The position numbers were made by a program, and so were the translations under genes. Positions 16,546-24,598 of a stretch of 64,000 nt of DNA are shown here, one piece after another. Each line of letters opens with the position of its first letter. The first letter of the stretch is position 1. The DNA is taken from NCBI GenBank assembly GCA_963805495.1, contig CAWDUQ010000005.1:186001-250000 (forward strand), read 5' to 3'. The notes below the pieces were generated by a model that ran no database searches, had not been told where the DNA came from, and was given only the letters and a program-made list of their open reading frames with translations. Source of the DNA: DAHUXD01 sp963805495 (GTDB lineage: Bacteria; Acidobacteriota; Thermoanaerobaculia; UBA5066; Gp7-AA6).

Positions 16546-19500
16546 AGCGCGCGGGCCTCTTCCCGACGAGGACGCCCGGCGCGCGATCCGCGAGGACCTC
16601 GGCATTTCGCTTCTCGTCGAGGCCGCCGCCGGCACCGGCAAGACGACGAGCCTCGTCGAGCGCATGACCGCGCTCATCCGCACCGGCGCGACCACGATCG
16701 ACCGCCTTTCGGCCGTGACGTTCACGATCAAGGCGGCCGCGGAGCTCTCCGAGCGTTTCCAGACGAGCCTCGAGGTCGCCGCCCGGACGGCGAGCGGCGA
16801 CGAGAAGTCGCGCTTCGATGCGGCGCTCTCGCGTCTCGACTCGGCCTTCGTCGGCACGATCCACGCGTTCTGCGCCCGGCTCCTTCGCGAGCGGCCGGTC
16901 GAGGCCGGCGTGGATCCGGGGTTCGCCGAAATGGACGAGCCCGAGAACGCGGCCGCGCGCCTGGAAGCCTGGGAGCGCTACACCGAGCGGCTCTTCACCG
17001 AGGAGAATCCGATCCTGCCCCGGCTCGCGGCCCTGAACGTACGGCTCGAGGACCTGCGCCAGACCTACGAAACGCTGTCGGACAACGAGGACGTCGCGCC
17101 CTCGATCGGAGCGGAGGAAGATCCGCCCGACTTTTCGGCCGAGCGCGCCGCGGTCGCGACATTTCTGGGCCGGGCGCACGCCGACCTTCCGGCCGAGATG
17201 CCCCCGGGCGGCTGGACCGACTACCAGGAGGCCGTGCGGCGGGCGTCGCGGCTCGCGGCTCTCCGGGACACCTCCGACGCGCCCGCTTTCGCGCAGGTCC
17301 TCGAGGCGCTCAACCGCGCGAAGAAGAAAGGGACCGAGGCCGGGCGCCAGCGGACCGAGTTCGAGACGCTCTGCCGCGACACCCTCGAGCCGGGCCTGAC
17401 CCGGTGGCGGGAGTTCCTGCACCCGGTCCTGATGCGCGCGGTCGCCCCGGCCGCGCAGGAGTACGCGGCGTGGCGTCGGCGCAACGGGAGGCTCAACTTC
17501 CAGGACCTGCTCCTCGTCGCGCGCGACCTCCTCCGCGACCATCCGCGCGTGCGGGGCGCCTTCCAGGACCGGTTCCTGCCGATCCTCGTCGACGAGTTCC
17601 AGGACACCGACCCGATCCAGGCCGAGATCCTCTTCTACCTGACGGGCGACGACGTCGAGTCGAAGGACTGGCGGAAGCTCTCGCCGCGGCCCGGGAGCCT
17701 GTTCGTGGTGGGCGACCCCAAGCAGTCGATCTACCGCTTCCGACGCGCGGACATCGAAACGTACAGCGCCGTGCGCGCGCGCCTGGAGAAGAGCGGCCGG
17801 GTCCTGCACCTCTCCTCCAACTTCCGGTCGACCGGACGCCTCTGCGCCTGGATCAACGCAGCGTTCGCACGGGAATTTCCCGCGGCGGCGACGGCCTCGC
17901 AGGCGGCCTGGGTGCCACTCGCGGCCCGACGCGCCGAAGGCGGTCCGGCCGTCTTCCGGCTCCAGACGCGCACCTCCGGTCCGGCCACCGCCCCCGTCGT
18001 CGCGCAGGACTCGCTGCGGATCGCCCGCGCGATCGAGGCCGCGGTGCGGGGCGGCGAGCGGGCGCCGGGCGATTTCCTCGTCCTGTTTCGCACGCGGAAG
18101 TTCATGGCCGAGTACGCGCGTGCGCTCGAGGCGCGCGGGATCCCCTACGAGCTGTCGGGGGGCGGCGCGTTCAAGGACTCCGAGGAGCTGCGCACGTTGC
18201 TGCCGCTGCTCGCGGCGATCTCGGATCCCGACGATCCCGTTCCGTTCACAGCGGTCCTGCGCGGCCCCCTTTTCGGCGTCGACGACGAGGCGCTGTACCG
18301 GCACTTCCGGTCCGGGGGGCGCTTCTCGTTCCGGGCCGCCCTGCCTCGGGATCCCGACCCGCGGATCGCCGGCGCCTGCGCTCTCCTACGCGAATGCGAG
18401 GAGCTCGCGGAGATCCTGCCGCCCGGGGCCGCGATCGCGCGGCTCTGCGGGCGGCTGGGCTGGACGGCGTACGCCGGCGCGCGGGAGCTCGCCGACAGCC
18501 GCGCCGGAAATCTCCTGAAGGCGATGGCCGCGGCGCGCACCTTCTCGGGCGAGGGACTCGACTTCGCGGCGGTCGTCGCGGAGCTCGACCGGCTGACGAC
18601 CGAGGGCTACATCGAGGAGATGAGCGCACAGCCGGGACGCCCCGGCGCCGTGCGCCTGCTGACCGTGCACGGCGCCAAGGGGCTCGAGGCGCCCGTCGTG
18701 TTCCTCGCCGATCCGCGCCGCGAGCGCGACCGGCCGATCCGGTTCACGATCGATCGCCGCCTCGCGAGCGCGCGGGGCCACTGGCGGGTGATCCGCGAGA
18801 CCGAGGGGTTCGGGGTCGTCGAGATCGCCGAGCCGGCCGGCTGGGAAGGGCTGGAGAAGGCCGAGGAGGTCTTCGACGAGGCCGAGAAGCTCCGACTTCT
18901 CTACGTCGCGGCGACTCGCGCCCGGGAGATGCTCGTCGTCAGCGTCTGGAAACAGGGGAAGAGCGAGAACGCCCAGGGCCCGTGGTGCGCGCTGGCGCCG
19001 TACCTGACGGAGGAGCTCCCCGAGCCGGGACCCTCCCCGGCCGCGCCCGAGCCCGTGCCCTTCGCGGCCGTCGGCCGGGAGCTCGAGGCGTTCCGGGACG
19101 AACGGGTCCGTCGACGGCAGGCGAGCGCCGCCCCCACGTACGCCGTCGTGTCGGTGACGGACGTGGCGCATTCCGGGGAGAAACCGGCGTGGGAGTCGAC
19201 CGGCCGCGGCATGTCCTGGGGACGCGTCCTCCACGGCACGCTCGAGGCCGCGATGCGAGACCCGAAGGCGGACCTGCGCCTCGTCGCCGCCAACCTGCTC
19301 GCCGAAGAGGAGCGCCCGACCGGCGATCTCGACGACGTGCTGCGAATCGTCGAAGGTGCCCGGAAGTCGTCCCTCTGGAAGCGGGCGCTCGCGTCCAGAA
19401 CGCGCCTTGCCGAGGTGCCGTTTGCGCTCCCCGTCGAGGCGGCGGAGCTGAGCCGGCCGGCGGCCCCGGCGGGGACCGTCCTCCAGGGCGCGATCGACCT

Positions 19501-19729
19501 CGTCTTCGAGGAAGAGGACGGCTGGGTGCTCGTCGACTACAAGTCCGACACCGTCACCCCGCAGAACCGCGCGGCCCTCGAAGCCTTCTACGCTCCCCAG
19601 ATCGCCCACTACCGGCGCTACTGGGAACGCCTGACCGGACGGCCGACGCGGGCGGGCCTGTTTTTCCTGCACACGGGAGAGCTCGCCATGCTCCCGAACG
19701 ACTCCGCTCCGCCTTCACGCTCCACGTGA
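16532..19729 (+). CDS. addA: AddA-type UvrD-family helicase with RecB-like nuclease
   Basis: 1065 residues. Superfamily 1 motifs appear in order: Walker A AAAGTGKT at 31-38, DEFQDTDPIQ near 353, GDPKQSIYRFR near 393, TVHGAKGLE near 711 and YVAATRARE near 790. The C-terminal nuclease GAIDLVFEEEDGWVLVDYKS near 986-1005 keeps the Asp and Asp-x-Lys residues. This is the ATP-driven 3'-5' motor and second nuclease of the AddAB break-resection complex. The start ATG GCG AAG lies inside the end of addB (14-nt overlap), consistent with translational coupling and equal subunit amounts. A RexA-like or generic UvrD annotation is possible, but context favours AddA. Confidence 0.88.
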   Translation: MAKAEARGPLPDEDARRAIREDLGISLLVEAAAGTGKTTSLVERMTALIRTGATTIDRLSAVTFTIKAAAELSERFQTSLEVAARTASGDEKSRFDAALSRLDSAFVGTIHAFCARLLRERPVEAGVDPGFAEMDEPENAAARLEAWERYTERLFTEENPILPRLAALNVRLEDLRQTYETLSDNEDVAPSIGAEEDPPDFSAERAAVATFLGRAHADLPAEMPPGGWTDYQEAVRRASRLAALRDTSDAPAFAQVLEALNRAKKKGTEAGRQRTEFETLCRDTLEPGLTRWREFLHPVLMRAVAPAAQEYAAWRRRNGRLNFQDLLLVARDLLRDHPRVRGAFQDRFLPILVDEFQDTDPIQAEILFYLTGDDVESKDWRKLSPRPGSLFVVGDPKQSIYRFRRADIETYSAVRARLEKSGRVLHLSSNFRSTGRLCAWINAAFAREFPAAATASQAAWVPLAARRAEGGPAVFRLQTRTSGPATAPVVAQDSLRIARAIEAAVRGGERAPGDFLVLFRTRKFMAEYARALEARGIPYELSGGGAFKDSEELRTLLPLLAAISDPDDPVPFTAVLRGPLFGVDDEALYRHFRSGGRFSFRAALPRDPDPRIAGACALLRECEELAEILPPGAAIARLCGRLGWTAYAGARELADSRAGNLLKAMAAARTFSGEGLDFAAVVAELDRLTTEGYIEEMSAQPGRPGAVRLLTVHGAKGLEAPVVFLADPRRERDRPIRFTIDRRLASARGHWRVIRETEGFGVVEIAEPAGWEGLEKAEEVFDEAEKLRLLYVAATRAREMLVVSVWKQGKSENAQGPWCALAPYLTEELPEPGPSPAAPEPVPFAAVGRELEAFRDERVRRRQASAAPTYAVVSVTDVAHSGEKPAWESTGRGMSWGRVLHGTLEAAMRDPKADLRLVAANLLAEEERPTGDLDDVLRIVEGARKSSLWKRALASRTRLAEVPFALPVEAAELSRPAAPAGTVLQGAIDLVFEEEDGWVLVDYKSDTVTPQNRAALEAFYAPQIAHYRRYWERLTGRPTRAGLFFLHTGELAMLPNDSAPPSRST

Positions 19730-19742
19730 GAAGCTGAACGCC

Positions 19743-21128
19743 ATGGAACCCGTTCCCTTCGATCTCGTCGTCATCGGCTCCGGACCGGCGGGCCAGAAAG
19801 CGTCGATCGCGGCCGCCAAACTCGACAAGAAGGTGGCCGTGATCGACCGCAAGGAGATGGTCGGGGGCGTCTGCCTTCACACCGGGACGATCCCGTCGAA
19901 GACGCTCCGCGAGGCGATCATGTACCTGAGCGGGTTCCGGGAAAAGAGCTTCTACGGCAAGGACTACGCGGTCAGCCGCGAGATCACCGTCGCGGACCTG
20001 GCCTTCCGCGTCCAGAAGGTGCTCGAGCGGGAGATGGAGGTCGTCCGGGCGCAGCTCGCCCGCAACCACGTCGTGACCGTGCACGGAGCCGCGCGCTTCG
20101 TCGATTCCCACACGGTCGAGGTCGCGTCGGTCGAGGGGCCGACGCTGCTGCGCTCGGAGCACATCCTGATCGCCTGCGGCACCCGGCCGGCGCACAACGC
20201 GACGGTGCCGCTCGACGGAACGCGCGTCATCGATTCGGACCAGCTCCTCCAGGGCACGGAGCTGCCCCGGGACCTCATCGTCGTCGGGGCGGGAGTGATC
20301 GGCCTCGAATACGCATCGATGATCACGGCGCTGGGAATCAAGGTCACCGTCATCGAGCAGCGGCCGACGATCCTCGAGTTCGTGGACGCCGAGATGATCG
20401 AAGCCCTCATGTACTTCATGCGCCAGCGCGGCGCGACCTTTCGCCTCGGCGAGAAGGTCGTCTCCGTCGGCCGCGACGCGAAGGACCGCGTCGTGGCGTC
20501 CCTCGAGAGCGGCAAGGAAGTCCACGGGGGCGCGCTGCTCTACACCGTCGGCCGGCAGACCAACGCCGACATGCTGAATCTGTCGGCGGCGGGCCTGGCC
20601 GCGGACGAGCGGGGCCGGATCGCGGTCAACGAGCACTTCCAGACGGCCGTCCCCCACGTCTACGCGGCGGGCGACGTCATCGGCTTTCCGGCGCTCGCCT
20701 CGACCTCGATGGAGCAGGGGCGGCTGGCGGCCTGCCACATGTTCGGCGCGCAGTGCGCGAGCCGTCCCGAGGCGGTCCCCTACGGCATCTACACGATCCC
20801 CGAGATCTCCATGGTCGGGAAGACCGAGCAGGAGCTGACGAAGGCGAAGGTGCCGTACGAGATCGGCCTCTCGCGCTTCGAAGAGCTGGCCAAGGGCCAG
20901 ATGCTCGGCGTCGAAACGGGGCTGCTGAAGCTGCTCTTCGATCCGAAGACGAAGAAGCTCCTCGGCGTCCACATCTTCGGCGAGCGCGCCACCGAGATCG
21001 TCCACATCGGCCAGGCGGTGCTCGCGTTCGGCGGCACGATCGACTACTTCCGCGACGCCGTCTTCAACTACCCGACGATGGCGGAGGCCTACAAGGTGGC
21101 GGGGCTCGACGGATTGAACCGGCTCTAG
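19743..21128 (+). CDS. sthA: Soluble NAD(P)+ transhydrogenase SthA
   Basis: 461 residues of the pyridine nucleotide-disulfide oxidoreductase family. FAD-binding VVIGSGPAGQKA is at 9-20 and the second Rossmann motif VVGAGVIGLEYASM is near 180. The redox motif reads CLHTGTIPSK at 44-53: only C44 remains and the second cysteine is Thr49. Loss of the disulfide, the RKEMVGGVCLHTG context and length identify the energy-independent transhydrogenase, which passes reducing power from NADPH to NAD+. It begins 13 nt after addA, so it probably shares the addBA transcript, an unusual pairing with no obvious functional link. Confidence 0.9.
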   Translation: MEPVPFDLVVIGSGPAGQKASIAAAKLDKKVAVIDRKEMVGGVCLHTGTIPSKTLREAIMYLSGFREKSFYGKDYAVSREITVADLAFRVQKVLEREMEVVRAQLARNHVVTVHGAARFVDSHTVEVASVEGPTLLRSEHILIACGTRPAHNATVPLDGTRVIDSDQLLQGTELPRDLIVVGAGVIGLEYASMITALGIKVTVIEQRPTILEFVDAEMIEALMYFMRQRGATFRLGEKVVSVGRDAKDRVVASLESGKEVHGGALLYTVGRQTNADMLNLSAAGLAADERGRIAVNEHFQTAVPHVYAAGDVIGFPALASTSMEQGRLAACHMFGAQCASRPEAVPYGIYTIPEISMVGKTEQELTKAKVPYEIGLSRFEELAKGQMLGVETGLLKLLFDPKTKKLLGVHIFGERATEIVHIGQAVLAFGGTIDYFRDAVFNYPTMAEAYKVAGLDGLNRL

Positions 21129-21282
21129 ATCCGCCGCCCCGGCGGCGAAGGCCCGCCCGACCCGGGCGCCGACCCGGGGGATCCCGCCCGCTCGAGCTAG
21201 ATGTGAATTCTCAAGACGTTGTTCACTGTGCCGGCGCCCGCTTCGTGAAGCGACCCCTGAAACTGCCGCGCCCCGGCACGTA

Positions 21283-21373
21283 GGGGCGCCCCTTGCGGGC
21301 GCCCCCTCCTGGGCCCATCGAGGGGCGGCACGCGAATCGTCAGCGTGTCAGCGGGCGGCCACAAGGGCCGCCC
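21283..21373 (+). repeat. Intergenic dyad repeat behind sthA
   Basis: Two perfect hairpins in the 271-bp gap between the converging sthA and patatin genes. The first has arms GGGGCGCCC and GGGCGCCCC around CTTGC (21283-21305), a variant of type B. The second is type B, GGGCGGCC and GGCCGCCC around ACAAG (21353-21373). TAGGGG before the first and CCCCTA after the second are mirror flanks. The remainder of the gap shows no gene. Confidence 0.75.
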
Positions 21374-21399
21374 CTACGGCCCGGGTCTAGAAACGACAG

Positions 21400-23616
21400 C
21401 TAGAAGGCGCGATTCAGGTAGAGGTACGCCGAGCTGAAGCTGCCGGAACGGCCGTAGCCGACGAAGAACGGTCCGAGGATCGTGTCCGCGACGACGAACA
21501 CGCTGCCCGCGGACTTGAATCCGGAGAAGGAGACCGGGGCATCGAAGGCCCAGGTGTTTCCGCCTTCGATCGACACGCCCACCGACAGGTTTTTGACGAT
21601 GAGCCCGCTCGTGCTCGAGAGGCGGTAATAGAGAAGCCCCGTCGCCAGCGCATAAGTGTTGCCCGACAGCTGCTCCTGCGGCCTGCCGGACAGCCGGAAG
21701 AGGCCGCCCAGGTAAAACTGGTCGTAGAACGGAACGTCCGTGCCGACGCCGGATCCGCCGATGACCTTGAGGAGCCCCGTCCAGCGGCCGATCGTCTGGA
21801 CGCCGATCGCCCCGGCCTCGAGACGGTCGTAGTTGAACGTGTCCCCCATGCCCGTGCGCCCCAGGACGAAATTCACGTCGGCGAGGTAGCCCGAGTGCGG
21901 CAGGTTCACGTTGTCGAGCTGGTCGACCTCGAAGTTCGACACGAACGCACCTTCGTCCCACGAGAAGTCCGGGAAGATCGGCACGCCGACCTTGCGCGTC
22001 CCGACGCCGTAGCCGCGATAGTAGCCGGTGCGCAGCTCCCCCCAGGTTCCGAAGTCGTAACCGAGGTCGAACCCGCCTCCGCCTCGCGTGACCTGGTACG
22101 TGCCGACGGGCTCGGCTTCGATGAACGCTTCGCGGCGCTGCTGATTCCAGTAGGCGTGCGGCGAGACGAAGAAATGCCCCTCGTAGTTGAGCGGCTGGAA
22201 GAACCGCGTCCTGAAATCGAGCGGACTGCCGATCGTCAGGGTCGTCTTCCACTGGCCTCCGAGACGGTTGAGCTCGGTCGCGTCGATGAGCGCGACGACG
22301 CCGAACGAGGTCGAGAACTGGAAGTCCGTGGCGAGCGAGAGCCCCAGCTTCAGGTACGTCGGCCCCCAGGACTTGGGCGTCGCCGCGATGCGCAGGACGT
22401 TCTCTTTGTTCTCCTCGGTGATCGAGTAGCTGACGATCTCGAAGATCCCCATCGCGTAGATCCGCTTCAGATCGTTGCCCAGGACTTTCGTGTCGAGGAC
22501 CTGCCCGGCCTTCGACTGCACCAGGTATGCGATGCGCCTCGGATCGACCTCCGGCACCGGCTCGATGACGATCTTGTCGATGTACGGCAGCGGCGGCAGC
22601 GTGGCGTCATGTCCCCGTTTCCAGACGCTGTACACGCTTTCGGGCTCCGACCAGGCTTCAAGCTTCGCCCGGTCGGCTTCCGCCGCCTTGTAACCGAGCG
22701 GGATCATCTGGGTGCCCTTTTCGAAGTCCGCGGACGTGTACCCGTGGAGGTCCGGCGTGATGACCAGGGTGGCGAGTTTGGCCGACTCCATCGTATTCTG
22801 CTGGAGGGGAAGGTCGATGAGCCGGCCGATCATGGCGCCGACGTTGGTCGGCTTGGCCGCAACCTCGGCTCCGGAGGAGCCGACGTTGACCGCGATCACG
22901 ATGTCGGCGCCCATGGCCCGGACCGTCTGCACCGGAAGGTTCTCGGACTCGCCGCCGTCGATCAGGACGTGGCCGTCGATCTCGCCCGGAGTGAAAATGG
23001 CCGGAATGGCCATGCTTGCCCGCATGACCCTCGAGAGGTTTCCCTTCGACATCACGTAGGGCTGGCCGGTCTGGATGTCGGTCGCCACCGCCCGGAAGGG
23101 AATCCGAAACTCGTCGAAATTCGCCACGCTCGAGCAGGGCAGGGTCGCGCTCTGAAGGACGAAGCCGAGCTTGCTGCCGGCCACCAGGCCCGGCGGCAGC
23201 TTGAGGCCCTTGAGGTCGATACCGAACTCGAGCGGGATCAGGTGGTCGAAGTCGTCTTCTTTCTGGCGGAAGGACTGCTGGGCGCGCTCGGGCGCGTCCT
23301 CGAAGAGGGTCGCCCACTTGATCGACTTGATCAGCTTCTCCATCTCGTCGGGCGTGAAGCCGCATGAATAGAGGCCGCCGATGATCGAGCCCATGCTCGT
23401 GCCCGCGACGTAGTCGATCGGAATGTGGAGCTCCTCGAGCATCCGGATGACGCCGATGTGGGCCATCCCGCGCGCGCCGCCGCCGCCGAGGGCGAGGCCG
23501 ATCCTGGGCCGGGCCGGAGGTGGCTGCGGGGCAGGCGCGGCCTGTCCGGTCAGAATCGAGGGTTCGAGAAGCGTGAGCAGACCGAGGGCGAGGATCCCCG
23601 TCGAACGGCGATTCAT
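21400..23616 (-). CDS. Patatin-like phospholipase fused to a BamA-like outer-membrane barrel (PlpD type)
   Basis: 738 residues. A signal peptide (MNRRSTGILALGLLTLLEPS and on) and short Pro-rich linker lead into the patatin domain: oxyanion loop GGGGARG at 44-50, nucleophile elbow GTSMG at 72-76 (Ser74), and catalytic Asp in LIDGGESEN near 219. After about 340 a POTRA-like segment (RRIAYLVQSKAGQVLDTKVL) leads to a C-terminal barrel of alternating strands ending in SFSSAYLYLNRAF with a terminal aromatic Phe. This is the type Vd autotransporter plan: a lipase carried to the outer surface or kept at the outer membrane. Catalytic residues are intact. A GC hairpin repeat lies just downstream. Confidence 0.88.
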   Translation of the reverse strand: MNRRSTGILALGLLTLLEPSILTGQAAPAPQPPPARPRIGLALGGGGARGMAHIGVIRMLEELHIPIDYVAGTSMGSIIGGLYSCGFTPDEMEKLIKSIKWATLFEDAPERAQQSFRQKEDDFDHLIPLEFGIDLKGLKLPPGLVAGSKLGFVLQSATLPCSSVANFDEFRIPFRAVATDIQTGQPYVMSKGNLSRVMRASMAIPAIFTPGEIDGHVLIDGGESENLPVQTVRAMGADIVIAVNVGSSGAEVAAKPTNVGAMIGRLIDLPLQQNTMESAKLATLVITPDLHGYTSADFEKGTQMIPLGYKAAEADRAKLEAWSEPESVYSVWKRGHDATLPPLPYIDKIVIEPVPEVDPRRIAYLVQSKAGQVLDTKVLGNDLKRIYAMGIFEIVSYSITEENKENVLRIAATPKSWGPTYLKLGLSLATDFQFSTSFGVVALIDATELNRLGGQWKTTLTIGSPLDFRTRFFQPLNYEGHFFVSPHAYWNQQRREAFIEAEPVGTYQVTRGGGGFDLGYDFGTWGELRTGYYRGYGVGTRKVGVPIFPDFSWDEGAFVSNFEVDQLDNVNLPHSGYLADVNFVLGRTGMGDTFNYDRLEAGAIGVQTIGRWTGLLKVIGGSGVGTDVPFYDQFYLGGLFRLSGRPQEQLSGNTYALATGLLYYRLSSTSGLIVKNLSVGVSIEGGNTWAFDAPVSFSGFKSAGSVFVVADTILGPFFVGYGRSGSFSSAYLYLNRAF

Positions 23617-23703
23617 GCTGCCGCGAAGCCTAGCAGCATCCCGACCGGATGTGTCGTCGCGGAAAGCATCGCGGCCGGAATCTTCGAATGGAGGCAAGCC
23701 ACG

Positions 23704-23922
23704 ATGGGACTCCTCGGCTGGATCAGCTTCGGCCTCGTCATGGGAGCGCTCCTCGGCGCCATCCTCGTGCTCCGGACCTACCGGAAGACCTGGCCCGGCG
23801 CCTTCTCGCCGCGGGCGGCCTGGCACGCGGTGCACCAGTATGTGAACCGGGCGTCCGCGCCCTGCCGGCGCATCCGGACCGGCGACCCGCAACGCCGGCA
23901 GGGACGTCCGCTCCGGCCGTAG
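23704..23922 (+). CDS. Possible 72-residue membrane peptide overlapping nei
   Basis: ATG with a strong GGAGG ribosome site at 23690-23694, 9 nt upstream. The first half, MGLLGWISFGLVMGALLGAI, is a convincing membrane segment vaguely like GlsB/YeaQ small membrane proteins. The second half is Arg/Pro-rich and lies antisense to the last 145 nt of nei. The unique part (23704-23777) falls in the gap between the divergent patatin start and the nei end. Real translation is uncertain. Confidence 0.3.
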   Translation: MGLLGWISFGLVMGALLGAILVLRTYRKTWPGAFSPRAAWHAVHQYVNRASAPCRRIRTGDPQRRQGRPLRP

Positions 23923-24596
23923 ACCCAGGTGCGCTCGCCCGTCAGGCTCGGACGCGTCGTGCGCGCTCCGCCGCGGAGATTCGCCGTCATGAGCGCGCGG
24001 GCCTTCGTGAGAATCGAGCCGAGCTCGCGGTGGGCGAGGGTAGCGACGAGCGCAAACGGATCGATTCGGCAGAGAAAGAGCGTCTCGGACTTGTAGACGT
24101 TGCCGATCCCGGCGACGGCCGACTGGCGCATCACGGCCTCTCCGATCTCGAGTTCCCCGAGAGTCCGGAGCCGGCGCCCGGCCTCGTCGAGGTCGAAGTC
24201 CGGAGCGAGGATGTCCGGGCCGAGCCCCGACAGCTGCGCGTCGCGGGAGAGCTCCGCCGGAGCGAGCAGGCGCACGAGGGGCGCGCCGAAGCAGACCGTC
24301 ACGAAATCCTCCGTCGCCAGAACGACCCGCGCCTGGCGGCGCGGCTTCTGCCAGCGCTCCCCGGGACGGTAGACGTGCCACGAGCCCGTCATCCTCATGT
24401 GAGTGTGGAGGACACGTCCGTCGTCGAACTCGACGAGGAGGTTCTTGCCGCGCGCCTCGACCCTCTCGACGCGGCGGCCCTCGAGCCCCGCACCCGCGAT
24501 CCGGGGCAGCGGCGACTCGACCGCGGTGAGCGTCTTTCCATCCAGTACCCTCGAGAGCGTCCGGGCGGTCCGAAAGATCGTGTCGCCTTCGGGCAT
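23778..24596 (-). CDS. nei: Fpg/Nei-family DNA glycosylase, Nei type
   Basis: 272 residues. The catalytic N-terminus is MPEGDTIFRTARTL: after Met removal Pro2 is the Schiff-base nucleophile and Glu3 the acid. Lys51 (RGKNLL) is the conserved beta-hairpin lysine. The helix-two-turn-helix holds GIGNVYKSETLF, and the C-terminal zinc finger is CRRC with CTAC (C233, C236, C255, C258). It should excise oxidised pyrimidines and nick by beta,delta-elimination. MPEGDT rather than MPELPE points to the Nei2 group and not MutM. It starts 2 nt after the end of lhr, so the two are translated from one message. Confidence 0.9.
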   Translation of the reverse strand: MPEGDTIFRTARTLSRVLDGKTLTAVESPLPRIAGAGLEGRRVERVEARGKNLLVEFDDGRVLHTHMRMTGSWHVYRPGERWQKPRRQARVVLATEDFVTVCFGAPLVRLLAPAELSRDAQLSGLGPDILAPDFDLDEAGRRLRTLGELEIGEAVMRQSAVAGIGNVYKSETLFLCRIDPFALVATLAHRELGSILTKARALMTANLRGGARTTRPSLTGERTWVYGRSGRPCRRCGSPVRMRRQGADARFTYWCTACQAARGEKAPGQVFR

Positions 24597-24598
24597 CT

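Noticed and set aside
13426..19729. Anti-phage defence island
   Set aside because: AddB-AddA are standard recombination genes with intact family motifs and housekeeping neighbours; no toxin, restriction or defence partner is present.
21283..21373. Intrinsic terminators between convergent genes
   Set aside because: Hairpins are strong but no U-tract follows on either strand, and the same hairpins occur between tandem genes, so they are listed as repeats.
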